Shown: positions 7,239 through 15,652, numbered from the stretch's first letter. The stretch: DNA of 17,049 bases from Candidatus Omnitrophota bacterium (GCA_028717765.1 JAQUNE010000009.1:1-17049), one strand, 5' to 3'. Notes: generated by a model not told the origin, from the letters alone. Translations and numbers: made by a program.

Positions 7239-8332
7239 GGATATTCTCCGGTGCGCGCGATATTGAGGAGTATCCCTACGCTTACCATATCAAAAATAAA
7301 AGAAGAACCTCCATAGCTAATAAAAGGAAGTGGCAAACCCTTAGTCGGCAGGACTCCGCAGGAAACACCGATATTTACCATCGCTTTAAACGTAATCATT
7401 AATACCAACCCCAGGCTTAAGAAATAACTGAATTTATTCGGGGCATGTTTGATAATTTTAAGGCACTGCTGAATGAACATGATAAATAACACGATTACTC
7501 CTAAGGTCCCTAATAACCCTAGTTCCTCTGCGATGATCGAAAAAATAAAATCCGTATGCGCTGCCGGAAGATAAAATAATTTCTGCCTGGAATGCCCCAG
7601 CCCCACCCCAAAAAGGCCTCCTGACCCAATAGCGATCTGGGATTGAATGATCTGAAAACCGCTTCCTTTCGGATCCAGCCAGGGATTTAAGAATGCCAAA
7701 ATACGCGACTTCCTATAAGAAACATGAAAGATTAAAAAATAAAGTGCGGGTAAACCCAACAAGAATAAAGAAAATAAATAATGTATCCTGGTCCCTGCGA
7801 CAAAAAGCATAATCACCACAACCAAAGCAATAGCCAAAGTAGTCCCTAAATCAGGTTCGACAAGGATTAATAATGCTGTAATGCCTAAGACTACCATCGG
7901 AGGCATAAATCCGCTCCAGAAATTTTTAATTAACTTGCCCTTACGGCTGATAAAATCAGCAGTATAGATGATCACTGCCAAGGCTGCCAGACCAGAAGGC
8001 TGGAAACTTATAAATTTAAACCTGAACCAGCGCCTTGCTCCAGAAACTTCACGACCTATCCCAGGGATCAAGACTAAAAGCAATAAAAAAATGGAAAAAA
8101 TCAACAATGGCTTAGCATAGCGCGCGAATTTTTTGTAATCATAATTCATTACCCAATAGGTAAGCAAAATTCCGATGACTAAGAATAAAAAATGCCTTTT
8201 TAAGAAAAAGGCGCCATCTTTATACCTCTCCCAGGCATAAATATTAGAGGCGCTATAAATCATGACTATCCCGATACAGATTAGGATCACGGTAATCGCA
8301 AATAAGTTTATACGGATATCGCGTAAAACCAT
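7235..8332 (-). CDS. ftsW: FtsW, SEDS-family septal glycan polymerase
   Basis: FtsW is the SEDS glycosyltransferase that polymerises lipid II at the septum together with its cognate class B PBP, here FtsI. It has 365 residues with about ten hydrophobic spans. Signatures seen are MIYSAS (24-29), SGARRWF (97-103), LVEPDLGTTLA (157-167), LFGVGLGHSRQKLFYLP (240-256), AHTDFIFSIIAEELG (258-272) with the catalytic-type Asp261, and LPLPFISYGGSS (333-344). The usual QPSE motif reads QPSG at 111-114. Position in the dcw cluster, between murD and murG, supports FtsW over RodA. It begins 1 nt after the murD stop and has only a weak GGGCAGAAG-like upstream site. Confidence 0.96.
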   Translation of the reverse strand: MVLRDIRINLFAITVILICIGIVMIYSASNIYAWERYKDGAFFLKRHFLFLVIGILLTYWVMNYDYKKFARYAKPLLIFSIFLLLLVLIPGIGREVSGARRWFRFKFISFQPSGLAALAVIIYTADFISRKGKLIKNFWSGFMPPMVVLGITALLILVEPDLGTTLAIALVVVIMLFVAGTRIHYLFSLFLLGLPALYFLIFHVSYRKSRILAFLNPWLDPKGSGFQIIQSQIAIGSGGLFGVGLGHSRQKLFYLPAAHTDFIFSIIAEELGLLGTLGVIVLFIMFIQQCLKIIKHAPNKFSYFLSLGLVLMITFKAMVNIGVSCGVLPTKGLPLPFISYGGSSFIFDMVSVGILLNIARTGEYP

Positions 8333-8333
8333 T

Positions 8334-9608
8334 TTAATTCTTCTGCCCTTTTAAATTTAAAACTGCCTTTTTAAAGGCTCTACCCCTGGCTTCATAATCG
8401 GAAAACATATCGAAGCTTGAACACATTGGTGAAAGTAGCACACAATCGCCTGCCTTTGCTTTTTTAAAAGCCAGGCTTACCGCATCATCCAAAGATCCGG
8501 CCTCACTGATTGATAAAGAAGTACCAATGGCAGCTTTGATTTTATTTTTCGCTTCTCCGATTAAAACTACTTCTTTTACTTTATCACGCGCCAAATCCAA
8601 AATTTCACTGTAATCTAACCCTTTGTCTTTGCCGCCGGCAATGAGAACTATTGGGCTAGAGATGTTTTCTAATGCCCAGATCGCAGAATCCACGGTCGTG
8701 GCCTTTGAATCGTTAATGAATTTTACCTGGTTAATCTGGGCGACATATTCCAGGCGATGCTCAACTCCGCTAAATTGCGCGAATACCTGCAAAGAAAACT
8801 CCTGGTCAATACCTAAAATTTTCCCTACCTCTATAACCGCAGCCTGATTAGGATTTAATCCTTTAGATTTAGAAAAATACACCACCTGCGCTTTTGCCTC
8901 TTTTGCCAATTCTTTTGAAACCGGGCAATCGGCATTTAAAATCAGAAAATCACTGCTCTCTTGATTCATAAAGATGCGTTTTTTTGCCTCCAGATATTCC
9001 TGCATATCTTTATATCTATCTAAATGATTCTTGGTGAAATTTAGGATCAGGGAAATTTTCGGCTTAAAATCCCTTATTCTTTCCAGTTGAAAAGAGCTAA
9101 TTTCCAAAGAGACAAAATCTCCTGCTTGCATTTTGCTGACTTCTGCACTAAAGGGCCTGCCGATATTCCCGCAGACGAAAACATTCTTCTGAGCGGCCTT
9201 TAAAATTTTCCCGATTAAAGTAGTAACTGTAGTCTTGCCATTAGATCCGGTAACGGCAATAATGGTAGCCGGGCATAAAATACTGGCGACCTCTATTTCG
9301 CTAATTACCGGGATGGCCGACTCTTGCGCCCAAACTACTGCCGGGCTGGCATTAGGGACTCCGGGAGAAATTACTATTAGCTCGCGGCCTTTAATAAAAT
9401 CAGGGCTGTGTTTACCCAGCTCAACTTTAATTTCTTTTGAGATGAGCTTGCTGGAATTTTGGCGGGTAAGTGTATTATCCTGGCTATCCGTAACGCTTAC
9501 TTGCGCCCCAAGGCCAAAAAGCAAATTTGCGCATTCTAAGCCCGATCGCGCCAGGCCGACGATCGTAATTTTTTTATTCTTAAAATAATCTATGTTTCTC
9601 ATTGTCAC
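8334..9608 (-). CDS. murD: UDP-N-acetylmuramoylalanine--D-glutamate ligase
   Basis: MurD adds D-glutamate to UDP-MurNAc-L-Ala. The 424-residue protein has an N-terminal Rossmann-like domain (ITIVGLARSGLECANLL, 14-30), the P-loop VTGSNGKTTVT (119-129), EISSFQLE (169-176), FTKNHLDRY (191-199), GVEHRLE (281-287), FINDSKATT (297-305), IAGGKDKG (323-330), and LLSPMCSSFDMF (391-402) near the end. The stated start is GTG at 9608, directly after the mraY stop with no gap; ATG at 9602 is in frame two codons later and equally credible, giving MRNIDYF. No clear Shine-Dalgarno is seen before either, so re-initiation after mraY is the likely mode. Confidence 0.96.
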   Translation of the reverse strand: MTMRNIDYFKNKKITIVGLARSGLECANLLFGLGAQVSVTDSQDNTLTRQNSSKLISKEIKVELGKHSPDFIKGRELIVISPGVPNASPAVVWAQESAIPVISEIEVASILCPATIIAVTGSNGKTTVTTLIGKILKAAQKNVFVCGNIGRPFSAEVSKMQAGDFVSLEISSFQLERIRDFKPKISLILNFTKNHLDRYKDMQEYLEAKKRIFMNQESSDFLILNADCPVSKELAKEAKAQVVYFSKSKGLNPNQAAVIEVGKILGIDQEFSLQVFAQFSGVEHRLEYVAQINQVKFINDSKATTVDSAIWALENISSPIVLIAGGKDKGLDYSEILDLARDKVKEVVLIGEAKNKIKAAIGTSLSISEAGSLDDAVSLAFKKAKAGDCVLLSPMCSSFDMFSDYEARGRAFKKAVLNLKGQKN

Positions 9609-10697
9609 TTAGCGAATTTTTAGGGTCACTATAGTAAGTAATGCTAACAAACTTGCCACGATCCAAAACCTCACAATCACCTTATTCTCCTTCCATCCTA
9701 AGAACTGAAAGTGGTGATGCAGCGGGGCAATTTTAAAGATGCGTTTCTTCCTGAAGCGAAAAGACGCTACCTGTAAAATCACTGATAAGGCTTCTAAAAC
9801 AAAAATCCCTCCGACAATTACTAAGAGTAATTCCTTTTTAATAAAAACAGCTACTGCGCCCAAAGCCCCGCCGAGGGCCAATGAACCGACATCGCCCATA
9901 AAGATGGTTGCCGGATGGCAGTTAAACCAGAGAAAACCTAACCCCGCTCCCAGGATACTTGCACAAAATACGGTAAGCTCTCCGCTGCCCCGGATATAGG
10001 GTATAAGCAAATAATCGCTGAACTTAACATTGCCTGAAACATAGCTTAAGATACTAAAAGCTATCGCTGCCATAATTACGCAGCCAATAGCCAATCCATC
10101 TAAACCGTCAGTAAGATTTACCGCATTGGACGTTCCGGTAATTACCAAAATTACGAAAAGAATATAACACATCCCTAATTCTATTGAGACGTCTTTCAAG
10201 AATGGCACGTCTAATTTTGTGTTATAGGGCGGATGCAGGAAAAGCATGATGCCTAAAATAAGCCCGAGAATAATCTGGCTGGTAAATTTTGCCGTAGCGG
10301 TTAAGCCTTTTGACCTTTTCTTTGTTTGTTTCAAATAATCATCCATGAAACCGGTGAGACCCAACCAGACCGTCACGAATACCGCCATGAGAATAAAGCG
10401 GTTAGTCAGGTCCGCCCAGAGTAAAGTTGCAGATAATACCGCCGCCAAAATCAGTATCCCCCCCATCGTCGGGGTATCCTGTTTATCACGGTGCAGCTCG
10501 TGCAATCTGACGCTATCTTCTTTACGGATGTTTTCTCCGATTTTTAGTTCCTTCAACCTTCTGATCAATACTGGCCCGAAAATCAGGCTGATAAGAAAAG
10601 CGGTTAAAGCTGCCATTGCCGCACGGAAAGTAATATAACGGAAAATATTAAGCGTGGAAAATATATCGTGTAAGGGATAAAGCAGATTGTAAAGCAT
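9609..10697 (-). CDS. mraY: MraY, phospho-N-acetylmuramoyl-pentapeptide transferase
   Basis: MraY is the polytopic membrane enzyme that transfers phospho-MurNAc-pentapeptide to undecaprenyl phosphate, forming lipid I. The 362 residues match the family length, with about ten hydrophobic segments. Conserved cytoplasmic-loop motifs are DTPTMGG (74-80), the Asp pair FMDDYLK (117-123), NAVNLTDGLDGLA (191-203), IFMGDVGSLALGG (265-277) and PLHHHFQ (325-331). The ATG lies 3 nt after the murF stop; a good Shine-Dalgarno is absent (only a distant ACAGG), suggesting coupling to murF. Its place between murF and murD is the canonical dcw position. Confidence 0.97.
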   Translation of the reverse strand: MLYNLLYPLHDIFSTLNIFRYITFRAAMAALTAFLISLIFGPVLIRRLKELKIGENIRKEDSVRLHELHRDKQDTPTMGGILILAAVLSATLLWADLTNRFILMAVFVTVWLGLTGFMDDYLKQTKKRSKGLTATAKFTSQIILGLILGIMLFLHPPYNTKLDVPFLKDVSIELGMCYILFVILVITGTSNAVNLTDGLDGLAIGCVIMAAIAFSILSYVSGNVKFSDYLLIPYIRGSGELTVFCASILGAGLGFLWFNCHPATIFMGDVGSLALGGALGAVAVFIKKELLLVIVGGIFVLEALSVILQVASFRFRKKRIFKIAPLHHHFQFLGWKENKVIVRFWIVASLLALLTIVTLKIR

Positions 10698-10700
10698 GTT

Positions 10701-12062
10701 TTATTTAAAGACCTGTTCCATTTGCATTAAACGCGAACCCTTGACTAAAATGACGTCTTCTTTTTTTGGAGATATTCTCTTGAATAAAATTTCCCGTGCC
10801 TCTCTGCTGGATTCGCAGGCAAAAATTGACTGGTCATCTAAACCAAAATCTTTTGCGCAAGTACCGGTAATCCGGGAAAGTTTTCCCACAGAAATAAAAG
10901 TATCACAAATATTGGCTATGTCTTTACCGACATTGCGATGAAAAAGTTCTTCATCCTCTCCCAGCTCGAGCATATCCCCCATCACTACGATCTTTCTCCC
11001 CTTGATCTTTAAATTGGCCAATGTATCAAGTGCCTGGCCCAAAGAAAGAGGGTTTGAATTATAGGTATCATCGATAAAACGGATATCATTAAGGCTGATA
11101 AAATTCAACCTACTCTTGGGAAAAACAAAATTACGCAGCCTCAGAGCAATCTGGCGATAGCCTACGCCAAAAATACGCGCTAGGCTAATTGCCCCTAAGG
11201 CATTATAAATATTATGCCTGCCTAAAGTATGCAAATTAAAATCATATTTTTGATTTACCCGGAAACTTAACCCCTCTTCCAAAAGCCTGATATTATCGGC
11301 AAAAAAATCAGTATGATTTTTCAAACCAAAACCTAGGAGAAAAAGGTTTTTTTGCTTTCTCGCTACTTTTTTACTGAAATAAGTATCATCAGCGTTTAGG
11401 AGCGCAATCGAGGGATGTTTTAATTTTCTTAACAAAGCGCTCTTTTCTTGAAAAACACCTTTTAGGCTTCCAAAGTATTTAAGATGCGCCGGGCCGATAT
11501 TGGTAATCACGGCAATATTAGGACGGCAGATTTCAGCCAGATACCCTACTTCTCCAAAATGATTGGTGCCGATCTCTAAAACCGCAATATCGTGTTCGGA
11601 CTTTAAATTTAATAAAGTTAAAGGTAGGCCAATGTGATTGTTCTGCGTGCCTGTATTCTTAAGCACATTATAACTCCCGGAGAGCACACGGGCAATCATT
11701 TCCTTAGTCGTGGTCTTACCATTTGAACCTGTAATAGCAATTACCGGGATCTTAAACCTTTCCCGATGGAACCTGGCAATTGCACCCAAGGCCTTAATCG
11801 TATCCTTGACTTCCAGGATTACTACCCTGTCCGGGAGAACCGATAGCTTGTGCCCAGCCTGTTGGATAATACAGGCAGCGCCTTTTTTTATTGCCTGAGG
11901 AATAAAATCATGGCCGTCAAATTTTTCTCCTTTTATGGCAATAAAAATTTCACCTTTTTTAACCTTCCGGGAATCAAGCGAAACCCCTTTAAAAAAAGCA
12001 CTTCTCGGCCCAGAAATCAATTTTGCCTTTGTTTCCCGGATTAACTCATTACATTTAAACAT
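10701..12062 (-). CDS. murF: UDP-MurNAc-tripeptide--D-alanyl-D-alanine ligase
   Basis: MurF joins the D-Ala-D-Ala made by Ddl to the UDP-MurNAc-tripeptide, completing the cytoplasmic pentapeptide. The 453 residues show the N-terminal motif GVSLDSRKVKKGEIFIAIKG (26-45), P-loop ITGSNGKTTTKEM (110-122), NTGTQNNHIGLPLTLL (136-151), EIGTNHFGEV (163-172), GRHNIYNALGA (281-291), and the MurF-type signature DDTYNSNPLS (331-340; commonly DDxYNANP). The start overlaps the murE end by 22 nt and is preceded by GGGAGG about 10 nt upstream, within the murE coding sequence. Confidence 0.97.
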   Translation of the reverse strand: MFKCNELIRETKAKLISGPRSAFFKGVSLDSRKVKKGEIFIAIKGEKFDGHDFIPQAIKKGAACIIQQAGHKLSVLPDRVVILEVKDTIKALGAIARFHRERFKIPVIAITGSNGKTTTKEMIARVLSGSYNVLKNTGTQNNHIGLPLTLLNLKSEHDIAVLEIGTNHFGEVGYLAEICRPNIAVITNIGPAHLKYFGSLKGVFQEKSALLRKLKHPSIALLNADDTYFSKKVARKQKNLFLLGFGLKNHTDFFADNIRLLEEGLSFRVNQKYDFNLHTLGRHNIYNALGAISLARIFGVGYRQIALRLRNFVFPKSRLNFISLNDIRFIDDTYNSNPLSLGQALDTLANLKIKGRKIVVMGDMLELGEDEELFHRNVGKDIANICDTFISVGKLSRITGTCAKDFGLDDQSIFACESSREAREILFKRISPKKEDVILVKGSRLMQMEQVFK

Positions 12063-13504
12063 TCCGTGACTACCTCCCGGTCGTCAAAATGAATGGTTTG
12101 ATCTTTAAAGATCTGATAATTTTCATGGCCCTTTCCAGCGATAAGCACGATATCGCCCGGTGCGGCTATTGATAAAGCTTTTTTTATTGCTTCTTTTCTT
12201 CCAGGAATAATACAATAATTATCTTTGTGGATGCCCCGTACAATATCCTTGATAATCCCATCCGGATCTTCGCTGCGGGGATTGTCACTTGTAATAATAG
12301 CGTAATCTGCCAATTCTGTCACTACTTTTCCCATTTTCGGCCTTTTACCTTTATCGCGCTCTCCTCCGCAGCCAAAAACAACAATTAGTTTCTGAGAAGA
12401 AATTTGTTTTAAACTTAAGATAACATTTTTCAGAGCGTCATCAGTATGCGCGTAATCAACATATATTGCGTAATCTTTCCGGGAATCTACCCGCTCCAAT
12501 CTTCCGGGAACCCCGGGAAATCTTTCGATTGCATTTCTGATAACCTGCGGATCGATCCCTTCTTGGTTGGCCCAAGAAACCGCAGCCAGGATATTAAGAA
12601 CATTATGCCTTCCAATAAGTTTGGTTTTAATCTTTTCTTTCATTTGTGGGCCGGATAAAGTAAATTCCGATTCCTTGATACCTAATTTTAGATCCTGCGC
12701 CATATAATCAGATTTATTTTCTATTCCATAGGTAATTATTTTTTCCGATACCTCTTCTTTGATCCTTCTGCCAAAGGCGTCATCATTATTGATGATCTTT
12801 ATTGCCGAAGGGCTACAATCCTTAAAAAGCCTGCTCTTTGCCGAAAAATACTCCTCCATAGTCAGGTGATAATCCAGGTGGTCTTGCGTAAGATTGGTAA
12901 AAATCGCGGATTGGAATTTTATTCCCGCTGTCCTTTCTTGTGCCAGTGCGTGCGAAGAAACTTCCATAATCGCATATTCTACCCCCTCCTGGCCCATCTC
13001 ATAAAAAAGTAATTGTAGTTCCAGCGGCCCAGGAGTGGTATTTTTAGCCGGAATAATTTTGTTTTTAAAACGGTAATTGATCGTGCCGATTACTGCCGGA
13101 TGAATCTGGTTTGCCTTTAAAATTGCCTCAAGAAGGTATGTGACGGTAGTTTTGCCGTTGGTGCCGGTAATACCGATTACTTTCATTTTTCCAGATGGAT
13201 GCCCGTAAAATTGCGCAGCTAATTTCGCCAGAGCTTTACGCGCATCTTTAACTTCGATAAAACAAGTCTTTTCTGACACCTGACACCCGGCACCTGGCAC
13301 CTGGGCTACAATACAATTTGCTCCATTTTTTATGGCTTCTTCAATAAACTTATTCCCGTCATCTTTATTGCCCTTAATTGCTACAAAAAGATACCCCGGC
13401 TTAATTCCTTTGGAATTACAAGCAATACCTTTGACCTCAAAATCTTCCTTTATTTTTAAAGGCCGCAGAATATCCAATGATTTAATCAGCGATTTGATTT
13501 TCAT
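12041..13504 (-). CDS. murE: UDP-MurNAc-L-alanyl-D-glutamate--meso-diaminopimelate ligase
   Basis: MurE adds the third residue of the stem peptide. The DNPR signature at 407-410 (TSDNPRSEDP) is that of meso-diaminopimelate-adding enzymes, so this organism is predicted to make DAP-type peptidoglycan. The 487 residues contain GIACNSKGIKPGYLFVAIKG (26-45), the P-loop GITGTNGKTTVTYLLE (111-126), NTTPGPLELQ (155-164), EVSSHALAQERT (181-192), the carbamylated-lysine region SAKSRLF (221-227), GRHNVLNILAA (298-308), YVDYAHTDDALKN (348-360), and FGCGGERDKGKRPKMG (377-392). It overlaps ftsI by 23 nt; GGAG lies 13 nt before the ATG, a long spacing. A heptamer array encodes residues 66-78 (about AQVPGAGCQVSE) in a variable loop of the N-terminal domain, before the P-loop. 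Confidence 0.97.
   Translation of the reverse strand: MKIKSLIKSLDILRPLKIKEDFEVKGIACNSKGIKPGYLFVAIKGNKDDGNKFIEEAIKNGANCIVAQVPGAGCQVSEKTCFIEVKDARKALAKLAAQFYGHPSGKMKVIGITGTNGKTTVTYLLEAILKANQIHPAVIGTINYRFKNKIIPAKNTTPGPLELQLLFYEMGQEGVEYAIMEVSSHALAQERTAGIKFQSAIFTNLTQDHLDYHLTMEEYFSAKSRLFKDCSPSAIKIINNDDAFGRRIKEEVSEKIITYGIENKSDYMAQDLKLGIKESEFTLSGPQMKEKIKTKLIGRHNVLNILAAVSWANQEGIDPQVIRNAIERFPGVPGRLERVDSRKDYAIYVDYAHTDDALKNVILSLKQISSQKLIVVFGCGGERDKGKRPKMGKVVTELADYAIITSDNPRSEDPDGIIKDIVRGIHKDNYCIIPGRKEAIKKALSIAAPGDIVLIAGKGHENYQIFKDQTIHFDDREVVTECLNVMS
13273..13307. repeat. Heptamer tandem array inside murE (4 units plus a partial fifth)
   Basis: Plus-strand 7-bp units at 13273-13279, 13280-13286, 13287-13293 and 13294-13300 follow the consensus CTGRCAC (0, 0, 1-2 and 0 differences), and 13301-13307 (CTGGGCT) is a degenerate fifth copy. 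The array is in the murE frame, encoding about residues 66-78 in the N-terminal UDP-binding domain. Confidence 0.8.
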
Positions 13505-15206
13505 TTACAGAAACTGTCTCCTGTTGTGACTGCTGGATCCTTAAATACTTTAATGTATCCGCCGCGACATTTTTAAATACCGGCGCGGAAACCACCCCTC
13601 CAAAATAATAAGGATGCGGCTGGTCAACGATCACGGCAATCGCTATTTTTGGGTCTTCTGCCGGGGCAAAGCCGATAAAAGAAGCGACAAATTTAGCATG
13701 GGAATACGTGCCGTTAGGCTCTAATTTTTGCGCAGTGCCGGTCTTGCCGGCGGCACTAAAGCCCGGGACTTTCGCCATTTTTCCCGTACCTTCTTCAATT
13801 ACTCCCACGAGTATTTTTTTTACCCTCTCCGCGGTATCCAAAGAAATTACCTTGCGGATCATTTGGGGAGAATATTTTTTGATTATCTCGCCTTCTTTAT
13901 CGCGCACTTCTTTAACCAGATAAGGCTTCATTAATTGTCCGCCGTTAGCGATTACGGAAATTGCATCAACTAATTGTATGGCTGTTACCCCCACCTCCTG
14001 GCCCATCGGTACGCAAACAATAGAAATCTTCGACCAGAAGCGCGGCTCCCTGGTTAAGCCATTGGTTTCTCCCGGTAGGTCAATTCCGGTTTTTGTACCA
14101 AACCCAAAAAGCCTGATATAGCGGTAAAGTAGATTTGGGCCCAAAAGCTGGGCAACCTTGGAAGTGCCGATATTGCTCGATTGCTCGATAACTTCCCTAA
14201 AGGTGAGTGTGCCGTGAGCCTGGTGGTCGTGGAGTGTGTGGCTAAAAAATTTATAAGAGCCGTTTTCGCAGAAAAATTTATCCTGTTCATTGACTTTATT
14301 CTCTTCTAAGGCAGCTGAAGCAGTGACGATTTTAAATACCGATCCGGGTTCAAATAAATCGGCGATCGCGCGGTCGCGCCTTTGTTCAAGGTCAGCCTTG
14401 GTATATTCGTTTAAATCAAAGGTTGGACGATTTGCAAATGCAAGCACCGCTCCGGTATGCGGATCCATCACGATTATGCTCGCAGCCCTGGCATGGTTGG
14501 CTTTATAGGCTTTATCTAATTCTCTTTCCGCGATATATTGGATTACCTCGTCGATAGTTAAGACTACATCATAACCATCCCTGGGCGAAACCATCTTTTC
14601 CTGAAGATCGAGTTTCTTTTGCCTGGCATCCCGTAAAACTTGCGCCCAACCAGCTTCCCCTTTAAGATATTTATCATACCACAACTCAATACCATCGAGC
14701 CCTGCATTATCCAGCCCGGCAAATCCAATTAAATGGCTGGCAAGATAACCATTATGATAAGAACGCCTGGTTTCCTTAAGAAAACCAATACCTTTTAAAT
14801 TCAGTTTCTTAATTGCCTCACTTTGGGGCGTACTTACTTTTCGCGCCAACCAGACAAAGGATTTATTGCGAGATAATCTATCCTTTAAAAAAGTACTATC
14901 CAGATTTAATATCGGGCCAACCTGCCTGATGATGGCTTCTTTATCGCTGTCGCGGATTTCATTGGGGCTGGCAAAAACCGAATCTACTGCCAGATTGATT
15001 GCAAGAGGTTTTAGGTTAGTATCAAAGATTGTTCCTCGGCGAGCCTCCAACTCCACAAAGAAGTTATGTTGCCTCTTTGCTAAGCCTGAAAGGTAGTTGG
15101 AACGGAAAAACTGGATAAAAAGTAGGCGGGCAACACAAAAGAGAAAAAAAATGAAAAAAAATAAGAATACCGCTTTGATCCTGCGGCGATAGTTACTTAT
15201 ATACAC
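13482..15206 (-). CDS. ftsI: FtsI-type class B penicillin-binding protein (septal transpeptidase)
   Basis: This is the septal DD-transpeptidase that crosslinks glycan made by FtsW in the periplasm. The 574 residues comprise a short basic N-terminus, one membrane span (about 12-31), the PBP dimerisation/pedestal region with EARRGTIFDTNLKPLA (54-69), and the transpeptidase domain with SVFK (Ser289 nucleophile, Lys292), SSN (343-345) and KTGT (488-491). There are no C-terminal PASTA repeats, unlike SpoVD or Gram-positive PBP2x. The start is uncertain: GTG at 15206 has no Shine-Dalgarno, no ATG is available, and an in-frame ATT seven codons upstream (15227) has AAGAGG 6 nt before it. The end overlaps murE by 23 nt. 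Confidence 0.94.
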   Translation of the reverse strand: MYISNYRRRIKAVFLFFFIFFLFCVARLLFIQFFRSNYLSGLAKRQHNFFVELEARRGTIFDTNLKPLAINLAVDSVFASPNEIRDSDKEAIIRQVGPILNLDSTFLKDRLSRNKSFVWLARKVSTPQSEAIKKLNLKGIGFLKETRRSYHNGYLASHLIGFAGLDNAGLDGIELWYDKYLKGEAGWAQVLRDARQKKLDLQEKMVSPRDGYDVVLTIDEVIQYIAERELDKAYKANHARAASIIVMDPHTGAVLAFANRPTFDLNEYTKADLEQRRDRAIADLFEPGSVFKIVTASAALEENKVNEQDKFFCENGSYKFFSHTLHDHQAHGTLTFREVIEQSSNIGTSKVAQLLGPNLLYRYIRLFGFGTKTGIDLPGETNGLTREPRFWSKISIVCVPMGQEVGVTAIQLVDAISVIANGGQLMKPYLVKEVRDKEGEIIKKYSPQMIRKVISLDTAERVKKILVGVIEEGTGKMAKVPGFSAAGKTGTAQKLEPNGTYSHAKFVASFIGFAPAEDPKIAIAVIVDQPHPYYFGGVVSAPVFKNVAADTLKYLRIQQSQQETVSVNENQIAD

Positions 15207-15280
15207 GCTGATTATAAAAAATTTAATGACGGGCCTCTTGCTTTAATAAAAGCAAGCGCCGATCATGGATGGATTAACTC
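15207..15280 (-). other. ftsL-ftsI spacer with hairpin and TATAAT
   Basis: At 74 nt this is the longest non-coding gap inside the cluster. It contains a perfect 8-bp hairpin (15237-15256 in plus coordinates; minus strand CTTGCTTT-TATT-AAAGCAAG). The hairpin lacks a following T-run, so it is not a classical terminator. Just downstream on the coding strand lie AAGAGG, whose first three bases belong to the hairpin stem, and TATAAT at 15216-15211 without a recognisable -35 box. The gap could carry a processing or translation-control element; that role is inference. Confidence 0.4.
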
Positions 15281-15649
15281 TTAAGGATTAATTGTTTTTG
15301 CCTGTGCCTCGCGCTTAATACTAAAGATGCGCGCAATCAAATTCTCTTTTTTAGGTGCGCGTAAATTGACCTTAAGATTCTCTAAAGGATACGCTAATTT
15401 CACCAATTGGAAATTAGCAGGAATTTCGTAATCCTGGTTCTGTGAAAGCTTGGTTCCGATACGTACCAAAGAGGCATTTGATTCTATATTGTATCTTAAG
15501 AAGGTATTCTTATCAAGTAATTCCTGGAACATTGACTGCCTCTTCTGGGCTAAATAGGCAAGCCGGAAAATCTCAGACTGTTGATAAACGTAAAGGACAG
15601 AAAAGAATGTAGTAAAAATACAAAAAGATACAAACTTTGAGAGCTTCAT
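15281..15649 (-). CDS. ftsL: FtsL-like bitopic divisome protein
   Basis: The 122-residue protein has a short cytoplasmic N-terminus (MKLSK), one membrane span (about 6-24), and an extracytoplasmic helical region with coiled-coil character (about 25-70, rich in Gln, Glu, Leu and Lys), followed by a basic tail (RAPKKENLIARIFSIKREAQAK). FtsL partners FtsB and FtsQ and activates FtsW/FtsI. FtsL sequences are poorly conserved, so the call rests on size, topology and canonical position between rsmH and ftsI. ATG at 15649 lies 3 nt after the rsmH stop, with AAAGGG 8 nt upstream inside the rsmH end. Confidence 0.75.
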   Translation of the reverse strand: MKLSKFVSFCIFTTFFSVLYVYQQSEIFRLAYLAQKRQSMFQELLDKNTFLRYNIESNASLVRIGTKLSQNQDYEIPANFQLVKLAYPLENLKVNLRAPKKENLIARIFSIKREAQAKTINP

Positions 15650-15652
15650 CCT

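Noticed and set aside
8194..8212. Perfect 8-bp hairpin GCCTTTTT-AAG-AAAAAGGC resembling a terminator
   Set aside because: It lies inside the ftsW coding sequence (FFLKRHFLF region) with no T-run placed for termination; it follows from Lys and Phe codons.
9235..9588. Plus-strand 117-residue open frame, and another of 119 residues at 16339-16698
   Set aside because: Both are antisense to well-conserved genes (murD; rsmH and mraZ) and reflect codon usage of those genes; no RBS or family motif supports them.
14172..14187. Two tandem copies of ATTGCTCG in ftsI
   Set aside because: The period is 8, only two copies exist, and the segment encodes the conserved SxN motif region (EQSSN), so selection on protein explains it.
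15211..15216. TATAAT before ftsI as a full internal promoter
   Set aside because: No -35-like hexamer occurs 16-18 bp upstream and the predicted transcript start would fall at or after the GTG; kept only as a possibility in the ftsI start finding.
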